Assembly (NCBI GenBank): GCA_963576735.1
Contig: OY755197.1
Location: 10,118,501 to 10,182,500, forward strand
DNA length: 64,000 nucleotides
Direction: 5' to 3'
Source of the DNA: Bedellia somnulentella
Taxonomy: Eukaryota; Arthropoda; Insecta; Lepidoptera; Bedelliidae
A model generated the notes under the pieces. It saw only the letters and a list, made by a program, of their open reading frames with translations. It was not told where the DNA came from and did no database searches. Of this stretch, positions 11,139-21,700 are shown piece after piece. The position numbers were made by a program, and so were the translations under genes. How positions within the stretch are numbered: position 1 is the stretch's first letter; each line of letters starts with the position of its first letter.

Positions 11139-11913
11139 TTCATACCAGGAACATTGTTTAAGACCAAAAAAACCTGTCATAACATAATAACTTGCTTCTA
11201 CGATGCGACACCAAAATACCTCTCGCTATTTTGACAGCTAATATTGGCTCATTAGCTGCTCCACTATCGTGCCGCTGTGTTAGTAATACCAACGTTGTTG
11301 ACTTGTTGTTTTTGTATCGGAAGCGATGCACTTTTATTTTCCCAGTCGTTCTGTAGGGGGCGCACAAGATCGACTGCGTGGTCATTGTTTGGTGATGTGT
11401 TGCGTAATAAGAAATGTCGTTTTGGCAGCGATATTGACTAAATTTTCGCCTCAATTAATGTGCGAATGAGATACGTAATCAGCCTGCAGGTTATTCACAG
11501 TAAACCAATGCAATAACAGTGAGATAGCTTTATTTACTTCATATGCCTTATAGTTTCAGACTTTCCAATACAGACCGATTTGAATGAGCCACCCTGTATA
11601 ATAAAACACATAACTCATCTGTACATCTAGAAAAGTTTATTTTTTCCACAACAATATTCATTTTATTAAAGTGTACATTGTATTTCTTCTTTATGACTTA
11701 TCGTCCACATACATTCTACTGTTTCCACCAGTGTCACTTACGATGGGGTCTAAAAGCAGAAGTTAAGTATAAAGTTATTTGTAATAATTCAATATTACGT
11801 ATACAATACTAAAATATATTTTATATGTTACATTATATCTCTCAAAAACTTTAATATGCCCTTTTAAGTTCTGCACTCTGCTGTGCATTTATTGTCATGT
11901 TTCAATTTGAAAA
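11139..11913. other. Unassigned intergenic sequence
   Basis: 11160-11460 is richer in GC and has a minus-strand open frame of 98 codons without recognisable motifs. CCACCCTGTATAATAA at 11589-11604 is of a kind often seen near ends of insect transposons. No terminal inverted repeat was found by eye. Confidence 0.4.
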
Positions 11914-12162
11914 TTTGCCGTGTAGTGTCGGCTTAGAATAACACTATCCCATTTCTGCCCGTGGGTGATTGTAAGAGGCGAATAAGGGTATAGGGGGCTT
12001 TTTAAGTGATTTTTGGGCGATGTGGTTGGAGACCCGTCACCAAAAACATTTATTATAACCATCTTTTCCCAATCAACTTCCAAAAGTGGCTGAGGAATTT
12101 TCCATTCCAAAGCTCTGGCTACCCCGTTATGGGATTTATAGCCGTGAGTATATGTATGTATG
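11914..12162 (+). mobile_element. SINE-R copy 1
   Basis: A 250-bp short element that starts at TGCCGTGTAGTGTCGGCTTA and ends in GCCGTGAGTATATGTATG repeats. Twelve-base duplication TCAATTTGAAAA at 11902-11913 and 12163-12174. All copies in the window share this start, so it is a defined short element and not merely a truncated LINE. Confidence 0.9.
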
Positions 12163-12174
12163 TCAATTTGAAAA

Positions 12175-14764
12175 AGCTTGAGAGGAAATTCTACGAAAAT
12201 ATTTGTTGCTTAAGAAGATAAGAGATGTAAGGAACTATAAAAATCTCTTGTTAAGATTAACTTATTTTACTGGACTTTTAACATGTAAAAGAATTTTGGC
12301 AAGGCTGCCACTACTCCCTGGTACGTGATTTCGGGTTTCAGAAAAATATGGTTAATTCTTCCAAATTAAAAAGTTAAGTTGATTGAAATAATAAAAATTG
12401 GGAATACTTATCATCTGCTTTTAGATTCCCCATTCGTAAGTAAATAAATACAGAATAAGCCAGATTTTCAAGTAATACATTAAAATCTATCGCTTTATTT
12501 CCGAAAATACTTGATATACCTATATTATATTACAAAAAAGAAAGAACCTTCAATGCTGCATAAGGCTTCGTTTGGAGGTACTCTCTAATCAACTTTTGCG
12601 TATATTCGTAAATTCGCCATGTTGGACATAAATATTTTTATTTGTTTTATTACATAAAAATCTGGCTGCCGTTACATTCATCTAGTTCCTTATAAATATG
12701 TGATGATAATGTACTAATATCACTAAACATTTATTTCAAAGGCATTTATTATTTGGATAATGATATATCTGATAAAAATACATATTATGTGATAGCCAAG
12801 CGTTGTCGTCAGAATGGCATATTTATATAATTTAAAAAACAGCATATATTTAATTTACTTATGTTTATTGTAGTCTTTATTTTAAAATGAGACATTGTCA
12901 CCCTAACTTTTGGTAATGATCTTTATTTATACATTATTTGGCATTGTTTTGTGTATATTACCAAATAAACATTAGTTCTTCTACTTCCTTTACTATCAAA
13001 CAACCAAAGGCTGATTTGTATTATTATTATTTGTATAAACTGAATTTTAAGAAAGAGTGAGAGGGATATAAAGGATTTGAAGTACGCTGGAACTGTTTAG
13101 TGCAAGTGAGATAGACATAGTGACATGTTATGGCCCAACGACTTTTTTATAATGCGCTTACTATATAGTAACTATAAAGGAGGATGGGCAAAAATTTATG
13201 GGAACTGGTATACCTTGCAATAACAATGAGTCACATATTACTAGAAAGATAATTTTATGTATTAGCATTTGCACCAGGTTGCATGTTTCTAAGAGTTGTC
13301 CGAACAAAGTTCTACTACTTTGAAATTGATAGTACTTTAACTCTTAAATACTGAAAATCGTGGTATTTTACGTACTACATGTTACTTTAAATAATGTTAT
13401 CTGCAAGAAAGTTAGTTTGTGTATGTATGTTGGTGGTAAATAAGTAAGATTGGTGATGTGATTCGAAATAGCTGTGAAAAATAGCATTGAAAATCATATG
13501 ATGAAATATAGGAATATCACCAAATCATTATGATTAAAAAGTAGCAATCATTTCAATGCCTATACGCAACCCTCTTCCCGCTATCCTTTTCTGACTTCTA
13601 TCTCCTTCTTGCTCTTGCTCCCGCATTCAAAAGTTGCATAGTTAAGGCCAAACCACCATTTTTTCAACTAATAATTACATTTATTGAAATGTTTTTAACC
13701 TAAACATACTCATGTTCGGATCGCTGTATCTCCGAACGAACAACGATTTGGGGACACTCCCCATAATAAATATTGATGCACTATATTATCCTAATTTAAA
13801 AATGTACCACTCATTGCTATTGGACAGTATACCAATATGCCCATCCTCCTTTATGAATTTCAGAGAAAAATTCATATCATCGAATTTAGTGTTAATTTAA
13901 ACGGTTTTGAGCCAGAATCAAATTAAAGGTACAGTTTTTTTTTTAAATGTGAGTTTGGTGACGATATTATTGTATATATATGCCATACCTGCGACAATCA
14001 ATCGTTACTTTATACAGGAAGTAATTGCTATATCGATGTAAAATATAATAACTTACATAAATAAAAAGTTTTCAATATCTTTTATTAGTAAATAATTTGA
14101 TGTCATGAAAGTAAGAAGGCAAAATTTTGCGTTTAATCTTTAATGAGACCCTGCACATACCTAAAAACTAAAAAATATAGCCTTTCTTTACAAATGACAA
14201 AAGATTACTAAAAAACATCAGATCTCTTCCAAAATTTATAATAAAAGTTAACAAAGTAACTTACGACAATCAAACACAAAGAATATAGCAATAAACTGTC
14301 ACATTTTCTAAAAATCTATCGTTTTAAACAAAATAATAGATTAATAAGCTATAAAACAATGTATTTCGTTTATATGCAATAATGCTTCAATGTATGTTTG
14401 TCCCACGAATTTCTCAATTAAATTATATTCTAAATAATACGAAAAAAAATAATAAGTTCGAAATATATGTGCTGTATTTTATTCATAATACGATTATTTT
14501 TTATAAGATAGAAGAAGGTGATGGATAAATACTTGGAACCCGTCAGAAAATATTTTTAGTTATATGGTAGTATTATGAAAATATAACTTTTTCCTTCTGT
14601 GATGAATGGAATTGGTTTTATTCTTTAATCAATTTAGGTAAAATAAACTTTATTTTCCATTCATATGATTTTGTCAATCCATTTTCCATCCATCCATTGT
14701 TTCTAATTATTCTGTGTTATAGTAAATTTAGAAACTATATTAATGAAAATGGTTTTTAATAGTA
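12175..14764. other. AT-rich intergenic region, possible old MITE
   Basis: No coding sequence recognised. A 17-bp inverted repeat ATAAAGGAGGATGGGCA lies at about 13174-13190 with its complement at 13838-13854, and GGTATAC follows in both arms, suggesting an old non-autonomous element of about 700 bp. The rest is AT-rich with no interpretable structure. Confidence 0.35.
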
Positions 14765-14777
14765 TATATTTATTTAG

Positions 14778-15033
14778 TATGATGCTGTGTAGTGTCGGCT
14801 TAGAATAGCACTACCCCATTTCTTACGGTGGGTGTACGTAAGAGACGACTAACGGTATTGGGGCTTTTAAGGGATTTTTGGGCGCTGCGGTTGGAGACCC
14901 ATCACCAACAAGCTTTATCTCAACATCTTTTCCCTTAACTTAATTTTCCTAACGTGGCTGAGGAATTTTTAATTTCTTAGCTCTGGCTACCCCATTTAGG
15001 GATTTATAGCCGTGAGTATATGTAGTATGTATG
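14778..15033 (+). mobile_element. SINE-R copy 2
   Basis: Same start (TGCTGTGTAGTGTCGGCTTA) and end as copy 1. Thirteen-base duplication TATATTTATTTAG at 14765-14777 and 15034-15046. Confidence 0.9.
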
Positions 15034-15424
15034 TATATTTATTTAGGACAATTCTCCTATTATAATAAAATATTATCGGAAATATTTAGAAGAATATTTT
15101 TTTCATATAAGATTTTATTCAAGGTGGGTTCAAAGATTTAAGATACATCGATTCGTGATTTTCAGATAAATATAGAGATATTTGATTTCAGTTTTATACA
15201 AATTAAGTTTATTTAGATTAGTTATTTATAGTCATCTATAAATAAAGTGCTTAATACTACAAAATGTACGTCTCAGAAGCAGGATGTACTATATACAGGT
15301 AAAATTTGCTTATTAAAAACTGCATTGTAATTACGGATAGCAAGTTATGTCTTTCTAACCGTATCAAACACCCATCACTTAACCTATCAAAGCCCAATTT
15401 TGATTAACAATACAATTAAGACAT

Positions 15425-15860
15425 AATTTAAATCTTTTTGTTCATGAAAACCTCATGTGGGGATTATTACTAATAAATAAAGAATAAATAAAGGAAAGAA
15501 AAATTTCGACACAGGCGGGATTCGATTATTTATTCTTTATTTATTAGTAATAATCCCCACATGAGGTTTTCATGAACAAAAAGATTTAAATTATGTGATA
15601 GTTAGGCGTTTTCAACATTTGCATTCTATCTGAAAAGATAGACAAGTGGCCTTCCGAATTAGTAAAAAAATCGGAGGTACGTAACGTAAACACTACTAAA
15701 ACGTGTAAAAGAAATAAAGGATAGAAGAATTTCGCGCTGGCAGCCATTGACACGGTAGCTCAATTGGCAAGAGCGACGGGGGCGTATACCCGAGGTCGCG
15801 GGTTCGAATCCCGCCTGTGTCGAAATTTTTCTTTCCTTTATTTATTGTTTATTTATTAAC
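15425..15860 (+). mobile_element. tRNA-like foldback element, copy 2
   Basis: The left part is the inverted 3' end of the family, broken off in the T arm. It is followed by its own complement (a palindrome around 15530), and then by a complete forward unit: spacer, tRNA-like head (15748-15821, box A TAGCTCAATTGGC, box B GGTTCGAATCCC) and a TTTATT-rich 3' end. The flanks show an imperfect 11-bp duplication AATTAAGACAT / AATTTAGACAT (15414-15424, 15861-15871). Confidence 0.82.
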
Positions 15861-15871
15861 AATTTAGACAT

Positions 15872-16301
15872 ATTTAGACATATTTAGACATATTTAGTAG
15901 CTTGAAACATAATATATTGAAAACTATGCATGGTGATGTATACTTATTTTTTTATTAAGGCTTTGAAAGGTTTAACACACAACTCTTAACCCTAAACTCA
16001 CTTCAATTCAAGAAGGTAAATGCACCAAATATTTATATTTATATATTGTATCTTATTACTTTATTCCCAATATAATGTAGTCCATCCCACTTCTGAATTA
16101 ATCGACGTAAAGACAGACAGACAAATATTAACACGTTCATTGTTTGGTCCGTCAACAGTATTTTTCATTATTTACATGTACTTTTAAATGACCATTTGAT
16201 TTACCCTATATACACGATACTAGAAAACAAGCAAATCTTAGAAAAATAATAAAAAAATATCTTACGGTCTACGTTATGCTGTTGTATACTGAAACGTCTT
16301 T
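15872..16301. other. AT-rich spacer, no gene seen
   Basis: Short TATTTAGACA repeats at about 15866-15900. Nothing coding. Confidence 0.4.
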
Positions 16302-16488
16302 AGGGACGATCCATTAATTACATCACACCTCAAGGGGGGGGGAGGGGGTCCACAAAATGTGACATATCGTGACAGGGGGGAGGGAGGAGTTCCATATTTG
16401 TGACCTCACAACCCTCACTACAATGTTTCAATCTACTTTATTTTTTAAAAAAATATTTCAGTTGTTAACTAACTTTGTGTAATTATTA

Positions 16489-17460
16489 TATTACTAGTGG
16501 ATCGTCCCAGCTTCGCACGGGTAGCGTTGTTTTTTTAAATATCTGAGGTTTCTTTCTTCAGTCACTGCTCAAGCATTGTGAAATTCAGCGCAATGTTTTC
16601 AATTTATTAAATTTATAGCACTCCCTAAACAGTGTAGTTTGGTGATTTTGAATGCGCTTTAATGAACGGTTCAGTTTTTCCGTTTAATAGCAAATTTTGG
16701 AATAAAACGCTATGAAGTATTTATAACAATCTAAAAAATAAATCATTACGTGTTGTAGGATGTAACTACTGGCGCCATCTAGTATTTTATAAGTAAATTA
16801 TTATAAGTATAGATTAGTAACGATTCGGTTTTGGTCACGGGCTCGATGGCTTATTTTATGTATAATTTCGGTGTTTCTCTACCGATTTCTATGATTCTTT
16901 TTTTATTGAATAGGTAATAATGTTGAGTGAGAGGTTTACAAACGTAAGAGTAAACAAATACAATCAGAATGTTCCAAACTGCTAAGCTATCAGGAATTAC
17001 ACGTGTTATTGTGAGTCAACCGTAAAAGATAGACATGAACTGTTGAGAATTTTGTTTTAGATAATTTTATGAAGAATATTTCCGTGATACATGATTTCTA
17101 TGTAAGTTTAACCATTAAGGCTGCACACGCGACGGAAGCTTAAAAAATGGAGTAACTTCTCCCGTTTTCACAAAATTTCCCAAAATTCCCCTTTACTACT
17201 CTGCTGGAAAGTATACAAAAACCTGCCCAGGAGTATGGAGAATAATTGTACCAAGTTTCGTTAAAATCCGTCGAGTAGTTTTTGTTTCCATAAGGAACAC
17301 ACAAACCGACAGACAGACAGACAACAATTTTACTGATTGCATTTTTGGCATCAGTATCGATCCCTAATCACCACCTGATAGTTATTTTGAAAATATATTT
17401 CATGTACATTATTGACCTCTCTACAGATTTATTCTAAGTATAGATTTATACTAAACTAAT
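16489..17460. repeat. Dispersed repeat X, longer copy
   Basis: Runs from TAGTGGATCGTCCCAGCTTC to AAGTATAGATT. The last 220 bp match window positions 1-235, including a short GACA run (17308-17323). A second AAGTATAGATT at about 16804 suggests either two nested copies or an internal repeat. Class unknown. Confidence 0.6.
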
Positions 17461-17461
17461 C

Positions 17462-17995
17462 TTCAACTGTCAATCGGTGTCTGAAAAGGCCCGAATGGCT
17501 GTACATGATGCTGTTCTTGTTCCTACGCTTATGTATGGAAGCGAATGTTGGGTGTGGCAGAAGAAGCATGAGAGCAGAGTGAATGCAGTAGAGATGAGGT
17601 CCATCAGAAAAAAAAGTAATGTTAGATTATGTGACCGAGTGAGAAATAGTGTTATTCGTGAAAAGTTTGGTGTGAAAGATGATATTGTAAGAAAGATAGA
17701 AAAAGGAATGTTGAGATGGTTTGGGCACATAGAGAGGATGGATGATAGAAAATTGGTAAAAGGGATCTACAGAGCTAGTGTGGATGGTACAGTTAGTAGA
17801 GGACGACCACGGAGAACACACTTGGACCAAATTGAGAGTGTGCTCAAAAAGGCTGGCGTCCGAAGTATGAAGAATAAAAGAGCATGCATGAAAAGATTGA
17901 TGGATGTAAACGAAGCTAGAGAGGTTTGTCAGGATCGTACGAAGTGGCGATCAATAGTCTCTGCCTACCCCAATGGGAACTGATGGCGTGAGTAT
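17462..17995 (+). mobile_element. RTE-like LINE, best preserved 3' end
   Basis: An uninterrupted 168-codon frame (17477-17983) gives the C-terminal domain after RT of an RTE-type LINE: LVPTLMYGSECWVWQKK, the basic GRPRRTHLDQ and the last NGN. The tail continues GGCGTGAGTATATGTATGTA, the same 3' sequence as SINE-R. RT itself is absent (5' truncation). Confidence 0.85.
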
Positions 17996-18451
17996 ATGTA
18001 TGTATGTAATCTTCAACATAATCGGATTTGTTTGGATGTATTCGTTGCCTATAAATTTGATACTATTTTTCTGGCAGAGTTTAATGAATAGTTGTTTTCG
18101 AAATAGCGAATGTATTTCAAAGGCAATAAGTCTCAATTTACAACGCCGTAAGCGTTTAAGCATTAAAAGGTAGTTTCAGAGTGATGTTGTAATTTCAGTT
18201 TCTCCTGAACTAAAAACCTAAATGTGACGTCACACTAAGGGGGGAGGGTGTAGTTAATTGTGACGAAGTGTGACAAGGGGGGAGGGAGGGGTCAAAAATC
18301 ATGAAATTGGTGTGACGTAATTAATGGATGGCCCCTTATGCTATATATAATATATAACGTTATGGTATTCTTAGTTTTATTACCATTATACGTTAATACA
18401 AGCTGTTCCAAAATCAGATGTTAGAAATCCATATAATTAAATTATTATTTT

Positions 18452-18457
18452 TTTATT
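18452..18457 (-). promoter_or_regulatory. Candidate polyA signal of KDM7-like gene
   Basis: AATAAA on the minus strand, about 245 nt after the stop codon of the last exon, in an otherwise unique AT-rich stretch. Confidence 0.5.
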
Positions 18458-18700
18458 TCATATACCAACACCCATATACAAAAATTTATAGATTAACTTA
18501 GAATACCCAGGAAGATTTAAAAACCAAAGCCACTTTATAAAGAGCACTAATCATGGTACAAAGTTAAAAAAAAAATATGTTCGTTGATGAAAATTTAAAT
18601 AATGTTTCTTGATTTTTTGTTTTAATTTTATACTTTGACGTTTCAGTATAAACTAGACACTAACACGAATGTTACTATTTTACGCGCTATAATACATCTA

Positions 18701-18780
18701 TTAATATACCATCTTATGTATTTTAAGGATTTTACCGAGACGCTGTTTCGCTGTCTTCATACCCTTTTTCAGTCTTGAAT
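18701..18780 (-). CDS. KDM7: KDM7-like exon 16 (last coding exon)
   Basis: Acceptor TACTATTGCAG; reads SRLKKGMKTAKQRLGKIL then KIHKMVY and stop TAA at 18701-18703. The end matches the conserved C terminus of PHF2/PHF8 (KGLATAKQRLGRILKIH), the strongest single identifier of the gene. Confidence 0.92.
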
Positions 18781-21700
18781 CTGCAATAGTAAGTAAGTAT
18801 TAGAAAAGAAAAAACCAATCGACCAAAAGTAATAACGATAAAAGGATAACGGCATTGTTTCAAATCTGAACTAGGCTACGCTATATTCATGAAACTCTCA
18901 TGTCACAAACTAAATATTAATAATAATAATAATCATTTATTTCGGAAAAAAAATTAAAATAAAATTCACAACATTATTAAAAATCTTACACATCTACAGT
19001 TGACATAAAATAAAATGAGGCAATGTTAATTAAAATTAAAATCATATTAAAACGTTCTTTCAGGAATTCAACTTCGTTGGTAGATACAGGTAAAACAATC
19101 TAAAGTAAAAATGAATTTATCCAATACAGTAGACGGAATAACGCTACCGTTAATTGTTCATTTTATTCACTCAATCACTCATTCAAACGAACATTTTCGT
19201 TCAACTATATATTCCATATAATAAAAATATTGTGAAGCCCTATAACTCAGGAGCCCTGCAGGTTTAATAAAAAAAAAATTGACAAAATATTCTCTCTTTC
19301 TTTTTCAGATTGCTGTGTAGTGCCGGGTTAGAATAGCACTACCCCATTTCTTCCGGTGGGTGTACATAAGAGGCGACTAACGGTATTTAAGCTTTTTGGG
19401 TGATGCGGTTGGAGACCCATCATCAACAAGCTTTATTTTACCATCTTTTCCCTACTCAAATTTCCAAAAGTGGCTGAGGAATTTCTAATTACTTATCTGG
19501 CTATTAGGGATTTATAGCCGTGAGTATATGTATGTTTTTCTCTTCTCACGTTATGTGATTGGTTTTTTGTGATGGACAATTTATTTTTATTATGTCAAAC
19601 TAGCGTTTGGTTTTGTCGCATAGACAATATTTTATAAAGTAAAAACATGTTAATAAACTGAAATTGTACAAACCATGTTTTGAAAAAATGTGAATGTAAA
19701 GAGTTTCTTTGTTGCTTCTTCTCTTTACGAACACCTTCCAAAGCAACGGACTAATAATAAATTTAAAAATTTGACGTTCATAAAATGTTAGTTTTTAACT
19801 TAATTTTGAAGAATAAACGTTTTTGACTTTTTTGACTTTTTTTTCGATAAAGTCATATACATAGAATTATTTAAGTATGTATGTTATTTATGTAATGTTT
19901 TATAAAATATTTTAAAACTTACTGTTTTTATTTGGCGATGTCTGAGCTGCTGGGGACGGCCGTTTCGTTTTTGCTATTAGCACTGGCCTTTTGGTGGGCT
20001 GAAATTAAATAATGATAATTATATTAATAAAATAACATAAACTTATACTTGCTGAGCAGTGTCAGCTAAGATAATCTCTAACTTCTTTCTTTCCGAAGGT
20101 GTCGTAAAAAGATAACTTAGGAAATTATAGATTTTTGAGTGATTCATGGGCAATGCGCACGGTGATTCCGTAGTAGGACGAAATTCGAAAAAAGTCACTG
20201 GCTCATAATAGTCTGGCCACCTTACTAAGTAATTAACTAATAGACAAGCTTCAAAAAACTATAAATACCAATGCAATTAGTCAACATTTTCATTCTCTTT
20301 TCTGCAACGGAAGTTAGCGGATCTCGGGCTTAATTACACGACCTTTTTATACATCGCGCGTGAGTAACTTTGTTTTGGGTGTCAATATTTTAAATCGAGT
20401 GTTTTTACGTGAAAGTGCTATGGAGATCCAAGAGCATGGTATGTACTTTTATTATCTACCCTTTTTATATTAAAATGTTGATTATTCTATTTTATGTAAT
20501 TTTTCTTGTGCAGCTAGTTTTTTGCTACTTACTTTCCGTATAGAGTGATTTCACTTTGAGTTATAACTATGAGCCAGAGCTCGCCAGAAGTTGAGATATA
20601 TGCCATTAGAGTCGTAAGAATGTGTACATTAAGAGCATATAGGTTTTGGCTGCAGCTATTTGCAGCATTCTTGGTTATAAGGGGTCAAAGTATGTTGTGT
20701 CTACAGTACATAAAAAAAAAGGTTTTTTTAATTCCAGTTTTTTGTTGTTTTAGGTACATTTATCAAATGTTCTGTTTCGAGGATGACGATTTTTAATATT
20801 AGGCACGCTAAGGAGGGTAGTGCCACCGAAAAGTTGCAACACATCGTTACTACTTTGATCGAGTCGACTTGTCTTTCCGACAACAGCGAAAATTTTGATT
20901 TAGGAAAATTAAGTCATAGGATTAAGAATGTTTGTAAACAAATTGTTCATTACTGGACAAAATGTCATCGCTGTAAATCTAAATTCGTAGAAAAATATTC
21001 AGATTGGCTTGGTGTAGTTGAAAATATTGATGTACAGGGAAGCCCTGAGTTACGTTTGTCTCGGCAGAATGATAACGTCGATATACCGTCAACTTCCTCT
21101 TCTCGAGGACGTCCAAGAAAGGACTTTGATGATGCCAGTAAGCGTACAAAAAGGAGGACATTAGCCAAGTTGTCTAATAAAGATCCTTCTGCTGTGAATA
21201 CGTTACTCAATACTTCCGAAAGCTCGTTAACTTCTCCGCAAGTCGACTGTAATGAAGTATTGTCTCTTATTGTCGAAGCTAAGTTAACTCGACACCAATA
21301 TTTGTTAGTGAAGAGATTTGTAGATAGTAAGGTTTCTACCAACATTTTACCATCCTACCAAAATGTTGTTAAATCTAAAAAACACTGTTATCCTTCAGAT
21401 ATCGCTATTAATGAGTCATCCGCCGAAGTTGAGCATCAAAGCTTATTAGATCATACTGCCAATCGGATTCTTGAGTCCCAAGAAAATATTTTAGATATGG
21501 TACCTAACCAATCCCTAGATAAGATATCTTTGATAGGGAAATGGGGTTTCGATGGCAGTAGCGGACATTCAGAATATAAACAGTGTTTTTCTGATTCTGG
21601 TATTGAAGATAGCAACTTGTTTGTTACTTCATACGTTCCACTTCAACTTGTTTTGACGCCAGATAATGAGGAAAAATCTGTAATTTTGTGGAAAAATCCG

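Larger units (their letters stand above)
16302..18336. mobile_element. TIR element with nested repeats
   Basis: The ends are inverted copies, 28 bp with about 24 matches, sharing ATCCATTAATTAC and CACACC (16302-16329 and 18309-18336). G-rich strings with GTGACA motifs follow at both ends. The interior has been invaded by dispersed repeat X and by an RTE-like LINE fragment, so the original core is lost or was always short. Superfamily not assigned. Confidence 0.7.

Noticed and set aside
18735..18740. GTAAAA as a splice donor ending KDM7 exon 16
   Set aside because: Reading on gives the conserved KILKIHK end and a stop, so the exon simply continues.
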